From contig JAIWZP010000017.1 in the NCBI GenBank assembly GCA_025201375.1, forward strand, positions 124,001 through 188,000: a stretch of DNA of 64,000 nt. Direction: 5' to 3'. The stretch's first letter is position 1, and every line of letters begins with the position of its first letter. Positions 23,111 to 34,484 of the stretch are shown in pieces. Position numbers and translations under genes: made by a program. The notes under the pieces were generated by a model that saw nothing but the letters and a program-made list of their open reading frames with translations, had not been told where the DNA came from and searched no databases. The DNA comes from Gongronella butleri. Lineage: Eukaryota > Mucoromycota > Mucoromycetes > Mucorales > Cunninghamellaceae.

Positions 23111-25225
23111 TTATGGATTGCCATGGACACGCACACGATAGAGGCAGGTATAATCATTGTGGCCATGATTGTTGATGACGCGTAGGACAATGCCGTCCAT
23201 GGCGGTCTTTGTGGGGTTTGGGAGCGTGTAGCGTGGGGCAATGTCGTGGTTTTGAATGGCTAATTTTGGATCATGAGAGATGTTGCCCAGGAAGAGCATG
23301 TTTGGGTTGTTTTGCAGGTTGTTTAGGAGCGCGTGATCATTTTTCTTGTTGTTGTAACCATAGAGATTGTGCATGTCGTTGCCTTTTGCCTTGCGCACGC
23401 CCCAGACTTCCAAGTCGCGTGGCGAGCTGGGCAGGTGGGCGGCAGCTGGATGATCGATGCTGATGCTTTCAATGGCGATCGGCTGAGCGAGACGGATGCC
23501 AATGGCCCCATTGGATCCTTCCATGGGCCAACAATGGCCAACGTGTGTGGCTGGACGGATGGCCGTGGTCGGGTCCACGAGATGGCCTGCGAGCCAATAC
23601 CAGGCGCGCATGCGCATGCCTTTGCCGAGATTGTGGGTGGGCGATGTCCATTCGTCCATGATGCGTGCCCCACGCGAATGGAGAGCATAATCGGCGTCGG
23701 TGCCGTCATTGTGATATTTATACAGGGCGTCTTGGACCCATTGCCGCACTTTTTGTTGCCAATCGCCCTCCAATGGCTGCTGTTGTTGCTGCTGCTGCAT
23801 CATTTGCAGCACCGCCGCCTGCACCCCGGCGCGATCCACAAGGAGACCACTCGCAAATTGTTGTTCCAACCAGTCATGAGCAAAACGGCTCACATCCTCC
23901 TTGAGCGACGCCTCTTTTGATGGATCCGCGTTATTTTCAGCTTGTAATTGCGCATGGCTGGCTTGCATTGCTTGCTGAAGCGTCGTCAATTGCTGATCCA
24001 GTTGCTTGGACGTGTCACGAGCCACTTGGTCCTGCAAGTCATGCAGTCGCGTCGCAAATGCCTCAACCATCTCTTGATGTGGCGCCTTCATCTGGTGCAC
24101 GTCCCTTTCTAGCACACCAAGCAGCGATTCAAGGTGCGCCAACTGGCCCTCGAGTGCCTGCGAAGACGCTTCTTGCTTGGTCAATGCGGACACCCAGTCT
24201 TGGGCAAGGTGGTAGTACCCCGACAATGGCTCCGTGCGCGGCGAACACGCGTATTGGTACACAGACGCCACCGCCACAAGGAACAGCACGGTCGACAGCA
24301 AACGAGAAAATCGACCCGTGCTATACCGCGAAAAAAAAAAAATAACAAGAAAAGAAAGCAAGTAAAGAAATAAAAAAAGAAAATGAGCAAAAGTGAGAAA
24401 ACTGATAGAAAAAAAAAGGCACCGGCGATGAAAACATCACACCAGAAAAAAAAAAAAAGCACAGACATCAACCAACTTACTAGAGGGGATGCAGGACGGC
24501 GAGCGAAAAGCCGGTGATAAAGACAATGAGCAATTCGCGCAAAAGAATGAAAATGAGGCAGGCACCATAGGCAAAAGTGGTGACAATGTGTTCGCGTGCC
24601 CATGCAACAACAGACTGGGGCGCACTCAAAGGTTGGGGAGATGGATGGTCATCGTACAGAGTCATTGGAGGCTCGGCATCATCGAATTCGTGCATTTCGT
24701 AATGAGTGCCGTTCTGTTCGTCGTCCAAGACGTGTGCATCATCGGACATGGTATATTCACTGGGTGCAGGGCGCGTCATTGGTGACGCAAATGTGTCGAC
24801 CGATGAATCTAGCGAATGGAACGACGTGTCCGCGTCATAATGGTCTGTTCGCGTCAATGGCTCTTCTTCTTCAAAGAGATCAGAGTCGTCCTCACTGGAC
24901 GACGATGTAAACGAAGATGGCTGACGAGGAAGCGGGTCGTCTGCTCATTTAAAAAAAAATTAAAAATATGACGATGAATTGGCATGATTTTATCACGAAA
25001 AATCCAGCACGTACAGTGGCCAGAATACAATGGAACAGGATCCAGCGACGACCCATACGAGCCATACGAGCGACGCAAGCGCGGCGACGACAAGTAGCCG
25101 CTGTCCTGGTGATGGCGCCACGGTTTCCTATCGTGGTCGAGCGGGTTTTGGCTTGGCGTGCCAAGCGCGATAGGTGGATCGGATAGAAAGGGCGAGCGAG
25201 TCTGTGGGGTTCGAGGTATAGGCAT
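23111..25225 (-). CDS. SUN-domain nuclear-envelope protein
   Basis: SUN proteins sit in the inner nuclear membrane and bind KASH partners to couple the nucleus or spindle pole body to the cytoskeleton. The exons are 25225-25015, 24940-24481 and 24320-23111 (1881 nt, 626 aa). Residues 1-185 are polar and acidic (nucleoplasmic side). Two hydrophobic stretches follow: about 190-220 (FAYGACLIFILLRELLIVF) and about 231-249 (LLSTVLFLVAVASVYQYA). Residues about 260-380 are Gln/Glu/Leu-rich and likely coiled coil. The SUN domain is about 434-626, with DYALHSRGARIM, HCWPMEGSNGAIGIRLAQPI, SISIDHP, PRDLEVWG and the closing VLRVINNHGHNDYTCLYRVR. The exon-2 acceptor is a GAGCAG tandem; either AG keeps the frame and differs by one codon. 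It could be the Sad1 orthologue, but I cannot separate SUN paralogues here. Confidence 0.9.
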
Positions 25226-25391
25226 ACAGGGCGACTAGCACGGAAGCAAGAAAGCAGTGAGGAAGAAAGAAAAAGAAAAGAAAGAGGCAAAAAGAAACAA
25301 TGAAATGGCAAAAGGAAAAAAAAAAAAAAAGGAGGCTGGGAAATTGCCACTTTTTCCCCCTTTTTCCTCTTGTTGATTCTCCGGCCCATCC

Positions 25392-25430
<39 letters not shown>

Positions 25431-26425
25431 TGGTCGGGTGTCCACATCCCAAAAAGCCCATTGTCCGCCCCAAGTTGGGTCTCTCACACTTCCACCTCAA
25501 CCCACACGACTGAGTAACCAGACCCTGCTTTTTTACTATCCGCACGTCCGTTTTGCAATATAAAACAGACTCGAGCCGTGGTCGCACAGCCCGTGGTCAT
25601 TGGAACAAGCCCACAAGAACAAAAAAATCATTCATTGGCTGCCAACGATCGGGCCAGCCATCGCGTCGCAAGCTCTTTTTTTGTCCCTTTTTTTGTTTTT
25701 GCTCTGAGGATAGTTTTTTTTTTTTTGCTTTTAAAAGTGCCACCATACGCGTTTTCATGCCCAATTTCCCGTATTGAGCAACATAAAGTCAAGCTGGGCA
25801 CTTTTTAAAAGCGAGAGAGACGCAAGAGAAAAAGAAAAAACCGAGGATATTATAATCTCGCGTTGCACAAGTGCCCAATTCGCTAGTCTCTTGATGCAGG
25901 CATGGCCCCATTGGCTGCCGAAATGGCATGTGGTGCAAACTCGAAGCCAAAAAAAAAAAAGAGAGAGAGAAAGAGAGTGAGCAGCATGTAGCCAGGATGC
26001 GGAGGATGTCCTTTGAGCTTATGCTTGAATGTAAGCTGCATCTACCACGCCATGATGGCCGGCGATAGAAAACGAGAAGTTCAGTTTGTTTTTTCCTATG
26101 CGTGTGCCCCCTTTTTTTTTTTATGCTGGTGGCCCCTTGTTGTTTTTTCTCCGTGCTACTTTTTTTTTTTTTGGCGTGCGATGCGGCCGATTTGAATTGC
26201 CTGCGCGCCGTGCGTACCGCTTTCTTATTTTTTTTTTTTTGCTCGCGCTCGAGAACCTTTTGGTTGAGGGGGGGGGACACAAGCCGGTTTCAATCCCATT
26301 AAGGCAACCGCGGAACGGCAGCTCAGATGTACAAATTGCAAAGATAAAAAGATTCAGCAGGTTTCAAGTTGTTTTTTATTTCTTCCTTTTCCCTCGCGAT
26401 CCCACCTTGAATTTATGCCATCACC
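25226..26425. other. Intergenic divergent region, low complexity
   Basis: These 1.2 kb lie between the divergent SUN gene and the 97-aa gene. They include a 33-bp T run (25397-25429) and further T runs at 25709-25720, 26111-26121, 26160-26172 and 26229-26240. No gene, tRNA or repeat copy is seen. Confidence 0.5.
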
Positions 26426-26805
26426 ATGTCCAAGCGAGTCCAATTCTCGAGAGACGTCGACGTCGCCAGCACCTTTGCTAATGATGACTATGGTAAGACG
26501 AGCAAAAAAAAAATGTAACCCTTTTTCAACCACAAATCCATGGCTCACGTTTTTTTTACTCATTTTTAAATGACACAGATCGATCAGCACAAGCCGTCGC
26601 GAAATTATCATATCACGACATGGTCGAGCTGCTCACGATGAAATCACAATGGCGCCGCGACATGGAACAAATGCTGCTTGACCGCGAAATGCAGGAAAAA
26701 GAGGACATGGCCGCGGCTTCTGCCGACTCATCGGCATCTAGCACCACCTCGGAGGACTCGAATGAGTCGCCAGACGACGTTTACACGACGGAAATCTGTA
26801 TTTGA
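26426..26805 (+). CDS. Small orphan protein with an N-terminal RVxF-like motif
   Basis: Two exons, 26426-26492 and 26579-26805, give 97 aa in phase. I do not recognise the family. The protein opens MSKRVQFSRDVDVASTFA, followed by NDDYDRSAQAVAKLSYHDMV. A Met/Gln/Glu-rich helical stretch (KSQWRRDMEQMLLDREMQEK) comes next, then an acidic Ser/Glu tail. KRVQF fits the basic-VxF pattern of protein phosphatase 1 docking peptides; this is a pattern match only. The start has a good context (CACCATGTC). The gene is supported by the clean GT-AG intron (26493-26578) and by phase; otherwise the ORF is short. Composition suggests a soluble regulatory protein. Confidence 0.6.
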
Positions 26806-28389
26806 TCCCACTCCCCCCCCCCACCTCCTTTTGTGCTATTTTGCTTTCTTTTTCACCATTGATATCCCCTCCCATCCTCCCCTCTCCACGCCCACCCCCT
26901 AGGGAGACGCTTCCACCTTGAATCACCTTGCACAAGAAGGCCTAGGCTTGGCCCTTGTCTGCTGACGACGCTACAACACGCGCGCGCAATTTCCATGTAT
27001 TATATAGCCATCTCGGATCTAATTGTCGTTTGTTCTTCCTTTGCCGTCGCCCCCCAATACCCCCCTTCCTTTCTCTCTGTCTTTTTTGTCTCTCGTCATG
27101 AGCATACCACCGTCGCTGCCCCCTCCCCCCCCCCAACTCCAATGATTCCCATTTGACAAATTGGAAAGAACAATAAAAAGCCCAGAGGATGTCATTTCCA
27201 CCGAGCTGGCTTTTATTTTTAGATTTTGCCTGCACCTATTCTTTTTTCGGCAACCGAGGACCACGCCATCCAAATTGGCTGGGCGTCATCCACTTCATTT
27301 CTCGTCCTTTCTTTTTTTTCTGGCATGGGTGGCGAGAACCCCGCCTCCATTTACCTTTTCACAGCATCCCATCGTGTCGCCTTCCAAGATTGGCTTTGTG
27401 GGCTCAACCACAACCACCTTTTTTGTGTCACACCACGCTCGGCCCGCGCGAAAAAAAAAAAGCCCAAGTGTATGCCCAAAAATGCGTAGCCTTGATTCAT
27501 TTGTCGCCGTTTTGCAGCCTTGCAGCCTGATGCTATTTTCTTCTACATTTTTATATTTTCAGGGGGGTGAAACCGCGGTGTGGGAGCGCTGCCCACCCCC
27601 TAAAGTACACGCACGCCATCGTCAGGGAAACAGGGGAAGATGGCGGGATGTCAAGAATCGCTTTGTCGTTTTTTTTAGATGCGGCAATGTGGCACAATCA
27701 AATACCTTTTTTTTCTTTCCCAAATTGCCAATTGCCAATGATCTGGGTGTGCACAGCAAGTGCTGCACGTCATTGCTTGTCAATTTGGCCTTTGGTCACG
27801 CTTCGCAGCCATCCAATGACGCGCAAAGAACACCTGCACGCGCAATCAAAAGCAAAAAACAAAAGAAAGAAAAAACAAGGGAGACCATGCATCCCGCAGT
27901 GCTGATCCTTGCTGCCGATCATAGCAAACGCACGCAACCCATTAGCACCAGAAAGCACATGGTTGGGACGCTGATCCTTGTAAGCATGCTAATAAAATGG
28001 GCAAAATGAGTAAAATGGTGCTATCCTCGGTGTACTTTTGGATCAGTGCCAAGAGCTGATGTCATTGTGATGAAAACAAGGAACGACGCGCGACGTCCGC
28101 CCATTTGTTTCATTGATCCCTGCATTGCTTTGTTATTGGGCAGGGATAGACGGGCTTGCGCGCGCTTTAATTCTATTGCAACTTGCCCACTTCCCAGCGA
28201 AACCATCCTCGAACCGCGACCGTTTGTAGTGCCTAGGATAGCGAATTTTTTGACAACTAATAGGCTTTCATCGGCTCTTGCCGTCACCTAATTATACTTC
28301 TGGGATGTGATTTTTTTTTCGTTTACATGGTGCTTTGTCCAATACTTTTTCATTTAGTGGACAATCCAAACTTTTGCGAGCGTTTTAGA
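26806..28389. other. Intergenic without recognisable gene
   Basis: These 1.6 kb hold C-rich and T-rich tracts and short open frames of low-complexity composition. I find no splice-consistent protein, tRNA or rRNA. Some of it is presumably the 3' UTR of the 97-aa gene. Confidence 0.45.
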
Positions 28390-29340
28390 CGTCTGCTTGC
28401 CACATGCTGTGCAATAAAAATGGAGATCGATTTGATGGTTATCGACAAAACGCAATAAGGGCTCGTTTTGTAGTGCTTTGGTTGTTTGTCGATGGATTCA
28501 CAACTTACAAGGACGTCGTTGCTTTGGGCCGTTTATTCCAAGGCGCCGCGTTCGAATGAGCTCACCTGCTTGTCTCTGTGGCCACTAGATGGCGCGCGAG
28601 CGCCAATTTCAAAATTCACGGATTTTCCATGGGGTACAGTCAGGGAGATGAAAATGGTGAAATTCAGATCCTCAGATCGCCACGCCATTCAAGCATAGGG
28701 TGGACACACAACGTTCACCGGCGGAAACACAAAAAAAAATGCGGAGGTCCATCGAGCGGTTTCCACGTAAAATGCAATTTGCTTCTCTTTTTCACGTCAA
28801 GGCAAAGTCGACGAAAATTGGGCACAGAGCCGTGAGACAAAGACCATCAGAAAGAGCACAGTCTGCTGCGTACGTGGATATCCATGATCATTGCAAAAAA
28901 AAACGAGTTCCAGGCAGATTGACGCGAACACAAGGTTTGCGGGGCAACTTGGGCGCGTGATAAACCGCGTCAAGCAAGGGGCTACACGCGTCTTTTATTT
29001 TTCAAATCTATTCATCTGGAGGCGCTCTTGCTAGTGGACGCGTCGGCGCGGCTCGATGGACGCGTTCTTCCCGAGGAATTCGCCTTTGAAATTAAATCTA
29101 AAATCTGTCATTGCTCATGAAGCGATGTTTGGATCGTGCATTGTTTTGACGCCATTGTCATTTTTCCACGTGGCATGCTACTGTGTACAAGTTTGGCGCG
29201 ATTCTGAAGACTGAAATTTTCAGAGTTCAGTCGAGCGTTCGAAACGACTGATTTTTGATTTTGCTCGTGGTGCGCGACAATGAGCTCTGGCAGCCGGCGA
29301 ATTGAGCCCCACTCGCGTTTTCGGGGAGCAGCTTCACACT
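28390..29340 (+). repeat. Dispersed non-coding repeat, R module, copy 2
   Basis: This shares with the other R copies: GCTGTGCAATAAAAATGGAGAT (28407; also near 58852), TTCACGGATTTTCCATGGGG (28614), CATCAGAAAGAGCACAG (28846; also near 41834), GCGTGATAAACCGCGTCAAG (28955) and GAAATTAAATCTAAAAT (29086). The orientation is the same as the other copies. No coding frame survives. Confidence 0.75.
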
Positions 29341-30648
29341 CAGGCGCGCTTCGGACCTTCAAACGAGTTTTGTTGGCCACGTTCCATATTAAAGTATCGC
29401 AAAATGCATCCCTCTATTAAACTTTTATTGAAAGGCCTGTGCAAATGGTCACAAAGTTGAACCGGGCGTTTCTCCACAACCAGATCTAGCAATAGCAAAC
29501 GTTTTTCATGGCGATCGGCTAGTACTATCTTGAGTTTAGAATGAATTATTAAAATCGAATCGATTTTTCGGCCATTTCTTTTGCTAGCCAAGGATTTGGG
29601 CCGCCAAAACTATACGCGACTCTCTCAATGGCTCAAGCGCAACAACTGGTCATAAATTTGAAAGAGATCGAATCGCTGTAACGCCAGGATTCGCGAGCTT
29701 ATGTCTTTTTTTTGGCGTGTTCATGCATTTCTCAAGTATACCAGGCAGCTGGGCGACCAATGTCCCACGGAATATTTAAGCCACTGTCTCTCAAGCTGTG
29801 CACGCGCGACGTTTTCGCGTGAAAACACGTTTTCTGGACATCGCAATTCGTGGTGTTGTGAAAAAAAAACATTGTCTAAAATGGCGAGATAGGCATGGCA
29901 CCGTGTTGTCGGTGCGCCTTCCGGCTTAATTGGGCCGCCCCATGACCTGCATTGACATTGCATGCGTGACGGAATTCTGGCAACATTCGCATGTCACGAG
30001 GCGTGAGAAGATAAAACAAGGGAGAAAATGCCATTCCCATGAGGCTGCTCCAACTTTATAACCCTGTGAATTGCCCTGCCAACTCCAACAGCGCGTTTCA
30101 TGCTTCAAAAGAGGATTGTCACGGGCCAAGAAAAAAGAAAAAAGCAAGCCATTATTCAGTGCACCAAAATCTAATGCGTGGCATGCGGGCAGAAGTCATG
30201 CCAACAGGCTTCGGGGATTCATAACGATACTTTTTATTGTGCAGATGTGGGACAAGCAATTGAAGAAAAAAGGAAAAAAGGACATATTACTGGGATGAAG
30301 ATGAGAGTGAATGGAGAGATGATGAGCAAAGAGAGAAAAAAATGAACAAAGACATAGCAAATGAGGAAGGTAAAGGGTGAAAATCATATGGTGGGAGCTC
30401 ATTACTTTGATCGCATGCAATCTAAAAGTAAGGAGACAGGTATGGCTACATAAAATGGGAAAAAATTGGTATCGATGGGATTAAAGTTGTACATAAAAAA
30501 AAAAAAGGGAGGAGGGAAAGGAGAAGTAAAAGAAAAGCAAGGAGAAGGAGACGAAGTAAAAAAAAAAAAGGGGGGGAGAGGAAGAGTGTCCAAATAGAGC
30601 AAGTCCCAAAAAAGTTGCTTCTTGTTTTTTTTTTTTTTGAGGGCGCGG
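29341..30648. other. Intergenic, 3' side of the PAS-kinase-like gene
   Basis: This is 1.3 kb with no supported gene. TTTATT on the plus strand near 30232 could serve as the kinase gene's poly(A) signal (AATAAA on minus). The 30490-30650 stretch is purine-rich and low complexity. Confidence 0.45.
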
Positions 30649-31897
30649 CTAGTTGAGCAGCCACGGATGCGTGAGGATGCTGTGGATATTTGGCCGGTCG
30701 GCGGGGTTCTTTGTGAGCAAGCAGGCGATCAGATGGATGCATTTCGGCGAAACGCCATTGTTATTGATAGGTGCACGGATCTGGCCCTGCAGCGCGGCCG
30801 TTGGGTTGGTGAATGGCACCTCGCCAAAGACGAGTGTGTACAAGAGCACGCCAAGCGCCCACACCTCTGCGGGCTCAGCCTGGTACGGCTGACGCTGCAA
30901 AATTTCTGGCGATGCAAACGCGACCGTGCCATAAAACCTCGTGTGCATCACAGGCTTGGTATGCGACGCGTCGAAATGGCGCGGAAGCACCACGGAGGAG
31001 CCAAAATCGATCAATTTCACCTGAAACAGATTCAAAAAAAAAAAAGAAAAAAAACGCGTCAATCGGGCTTGTACACGCGCTGCGACGCCATCTCTGCGTT
31101 ACTCCGACAGCGTGTTTTTTTTTTACCTTGTAATTTGCGTCAATGACAATGTTTTCGTCCTTTATATCGCGGTGGCAGACCCCGAGCTTGTCAAGGTAGG
31201 CGACGCTGGACACGATTTGAAAAAAAATGTGTTTTGCGATTTTCTCGTCAAAGTAGCGGTGTTGCTCGATGCACTCGAACAAGTCGCACGACCCGCGGCG
31301 GCTAATGACCAATTGGGCGGTGGAGCGAGTGTCGTCGTCGTCGTCGTCGTCGTCCGAGGGGTCTGAGGAGTGTGAGAGGCCGGGCAAGTGCTGGTGGAGG
31401 TGTGTTTGTGGCGCGGCATTGGCATTGTCTGCTGCATTTGCCGCTGCTGCTGCTGCGGCAGGGGCGGTTTCAAAGGTAGGCGCGGCGGCGACGGGTGTTC
31501 GGGTCCACTGCGAGCCATGCAATTCCATGACCAGGTAATAATACGTCTTGTCGGCAAAGCTGTCAATGTAGCCAATAATGTTGTCGTGGCACGCGTGTTT
31601 CAGCACGTAGATCTCGACAGGCCAGCTGTTGCCGTGGTTGTCGCGCAAAAGACACGTCTCAGGCACCTTGTTTCTGAAGATAAACTTGATAGCGCGCTCG
31701 TGACCGGTGGCGCGGTCCACGGCAGACACAACAAAGCCAAAGCCACCACTGCCGAGCTCCTGCCCAAGCTGGTAGCGCCGTGACAAATACAGGGGTAGCT
31801 CATAGCCTCGTAAATGGCGCGTGGCCGTGGTTTCTGCGGCGGCAGGCGGAGATTTGACCGCGGGAGGCGCGACGAGTGGATGGACAGACATATTCAT
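30649..31897 (-). CDS. PAS-kinase-like Ser/Thr kinase without a PAS domain
   Basis: The exons are 31897-31127 and 31020-30649 (1143 nt, 380 aa). The catalytic motifs are intact: glycine loop LGSGGFGFV (about 48-56), AIKFIF with K71, HRDIKDEN (242-249), DFGSS (262-266), and GTVAFASPEIL for the APE region. MELHGSQW followed later by CDLFECIEQH, and EVWALGVLLYTLVFGEVPF, are most like PASK/Psk kinases, which control carbohydrate partitioning and glycogen synthesis. Two oddities stand out. The 40-residue N-terminus leaves no room for a PAS domain. About 72 low-complexity residues (132-203; Ala, His and Asp runs) are inserted at the hinge between lobes. The Asp run comes from a GTC/GAC-repeat tract at about 31328-31352. 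Activity is expected from the motifs; the substrate is unknown. Confidence 0.87.
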
Positions 31898-32781
31898 GAC
31901 GGTGGATTACAAAGAAAAAAAAGGAGGGAATAAAGAGGCAATGGAATGAAAGAAAAAGGAAGAAGAAGAAATGGACGGATATCAGGCAGGGTATTAAACA
32001 ATGAAAAAGAGAGCAGTAAAAATCAAAAGAACATCTTTTCTTTTTAAAAGGGTTGGTTGTCATCGGGCTTTTAAAACCTTGTTGGTTGCAAAAGGCAAGA
32101 GAAATAAGGGGCTCGAGACCCAAAAAAATCAAAAAAAAAAAAAAAAAAAAAATCGACAAGATTGTCGATCTGTGAGTTACTGAGCCATTGCTCATGGATG
32201 GCCCCCTCTCTCCTTCCCCCTCCCCCCCCCCCCAATGCGCTGACGAGGCATGTCCATCCACACGCATGCAAGGGGATCAATGATTACCTGAATAAATGAA
32301 AGGAGCCAGGACACGCACCACACACCCAAAAAAGCAACTTTTTTCGAACAACAATGAGTCAATGGAAGGCCTGTTCTCATCGCCTCCCTGAATTTTTTTT
32401 TCTTTTTTGTCTTTTTGCGATTCACATCTGACTTTACCCTCCTCTGGCTAAAAATACGAACAAGGTTGTCAAATGAGCAATTGATCGACACATTGCGATT
32501 TTAAAAAGTGTTTCTGATCAGCCAGTGAAAAAGGTCGATCATCGTTGAGGTTGGAAAAAAGATGAGCAAGAGGTCCTCGCCCCCCCCCTGATTTGCAAAT
32601 TGATGTCGCCATGCCGCTCATTTGGCATGATTTTTGCAAATCTGCGGGCATGAGCCTTGTAATGGATGGCATGGCTCATTCGGAACCAACCCATGGTGCC
32701 CACCCACACTCTTTTTTCCCAAGTTGGATCATGCTTCCGGGCATGGCTGGATTAACAAAGAGATTTTTTTTAAGGGGTGAG

Positions 32782-32817
<36 letters not shown>

Positions 32818-33065
32818 TGTTACACAGGCGCTCACGCACACGCTGCAAATCATGCATGATCCGCCCCCCTGCCCTCCTTTTTTTCTCCTCATTGATGCTT
32901 TTTCAATCGCAATGGAGGGCGTGTCTTTTGCTAATGGCATCTTTTTGTTGTTTTAAAGCGACAAGGCTTTTATTTCAAGTAGCATGGTAAATAATGGGGG
33001 TGATGGAAGGGGTGAGAGAGAGAGAGAGAGGGAGAACAAGGCATCGAAAAGGAAGCAAGAGACGC
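31898..33065. other. Intergenic between kinase start and RPL5 stop
   Basis: These 1.17 kb hold the kinase promoter and RPL5 3' end. A TTTATT at 32969-32974 (AATAAA on minus) fits RPL5 polyadenylation. A 29-bp A run lies at 32785-32813 and an AG dinucleotide tract near 33015-33031. No gene is seen. Confidence 0.5.
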
Positions 33066-34484
33066 TTACTGCTGGGCCTCGAAGGCGGCAATCTTGGCGG
33101 CAATCTTGGCGTCGCGCTGCTTCTTGTTGAGGCGCTGCTTGCGGCCCTTGTAGGGTTGAGCAGGCTTCTTCTTTTCGGTGGGCTTGGCGGAGGGATCAGC
33201 ACGGATGGCCTCGTGGGCCTCGGCGTACATGTCCTCGACGGCGTCAGAGGTGATGCCGTTCTTGATGAAGCCGGCAAAGATCTTCTTGTAGCGCTCCTCG
33301 TCTTCCTCCTCGAGGTACTCCATGTACTCGGCGACGTGGACACCAAAGATGTAGTTGCGGAGGAGCTCGTCATCGTTGGTCTTGGTCTCAATGTCGAAAC
33401 CGGGGAAACGCGTGCCGGAGTGGGGGACGAAGATGCCACCATCGGAAGCACCCTTCATGGCACCAAAGACACGGGCACCAGTGGAGGTGCGGGCGAGACC
33501 GACATCCAAAAAGGCCTTGAAGGGACGGGGACCCTCCTCGTTGGCCTCGGTCATGGTGAGCGTGCCGTCAGCCTCGGCAACACCCTCGTACTTGTCGGCA
33601 AGGCCGAGCTTGGTCAACACACGGCGAGCCAAGAGCAAGCCAGTGCAGTAGGCGGCAGACCAGTTGGTCAAACCACCCTTGACGCCGTAGCGGGGCAATT
33701 CGTGCGAGTAGGCAGCGGCCAAAACAAAGTCGCCCTGGAGCTTGGCATACACGATCTGGCAGATCACGTCACGGTTGGTGATGCGGACGACCAGGCGGTA
33801 CTTGGGCGAGTTGTACTTGTTCTTGGCTTGGACAACAAGGCGCTTGCGAGCGTAGTAGTCGGTCTTACCCTCTGGAAAAAAACGAAAACGAAAAAAAGAA
33901 ATCAGCATTTCCGTCATTTCCGCGCCCAATTCCCAAGCCATGGCAGGCCAATTGAGCCATGGACCCGCGTCCCATGGACTCTCAGTCCACCAGAGCAAAA
34001 AAACAGGCAGCAAAAGAAACCAGGGCAATTGTCAACAGATCAGATAGGGGCGAAATTGAAAGACTATAAGATATCACCCAACGGTTGCAAAGCCATTGTC
34101 ACATGAACTATACTTTTGCAAATCATCATTTGCACCGTGTTGACGATGCCCTTATTCTTTGCTGCCATTTTTGCCTAGAAAACAAAAAAACACGCGCATT
34201 TCCCTCTTTTTGCCATTTTTCTCTTTTTTATCGTGCTTTTCACTTACCACGGCGACGACGGTACTTGACTTGGTAACGCTTGAAGTAAGCCTTGTTCTTT
34301 TGGAGCTTGACGAAAGGCTAAAAATAAAAGGAGCGTCGTCAGTGTCCCATCCATCTTCTTTTGATCCATCCATCCAGCCATGGATCCCATCCATCTATCC
34401 ATCCGTCGCGCAGCCATGCTCCAAATCGATGGATTCGTGCTTTGCGTTGCTTTCTCTGTTCATTGTCTCTCGGAAACGTACCAT
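33066..34484 (-). CDS. RPL5: 60S ribosomal protein L5 (uL18)
   Basis: L5 binds 5S rRNA and with L11 forms the 5S RNP of the large subunit. The exons are 34484-34482 (only the ATG), 34317-34248 and 33871-33066 (879 nt, 292 aa). The spliced start reads [20 protein letters not shown] and then [20 protein letters not shown]. Next come [58 protein letters not shown] and a Lys-rich end ([19 protein letters not shown]). These are the full set of uL18 blocks at normal length. The first intron follows the start codon directly. The second intron (33872-34247) is long for this window and carries a candidate snoRNA. A 5S-like gene lies 0.6 kb upstream. Confidence 0.96.
34031..34144 (-). ncRNA. Candidate box C/D snoRNA in RPL5 intron 2
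   Basis: On the coding strand of RPL5, inside its second intron, there is a C box ATGATGA (34129-34123) and a D box CTGA (34043-34040), 79 nt apart. They are closed by a perfect 7-bp inverted pair, GTCAACA at 34144-34138 with TGTTGAC at 34037-34031. Immediately upstream of the D box, the 12 nt TTTCGCCCCTAT are an exact complement of ATAGGGGCGAAA, a conserved 25S/28S rRNA segment as I recall it. By the D-box-plus-five rule the target would be the second G of GGGG. A weak C'-like GTGATAT lies at 34077-34071. The stem sits 8 nt from the C box, a little far. Seen: boxes, stem and match. Inferred: function. Confidence 0.6.

Noticed and set aside
26265..26310. GGTTTCAATCCC, tRNA T-loop-like
   Set aside because: No acceptor, D or anticodon arms around it.
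27161..28009. 282-aa open frame on the plus strand
   Set aside because: Low-complexity Phe/Pro-rich translation without family motif, codon signal or splice logic; it lies in an intergenic region.
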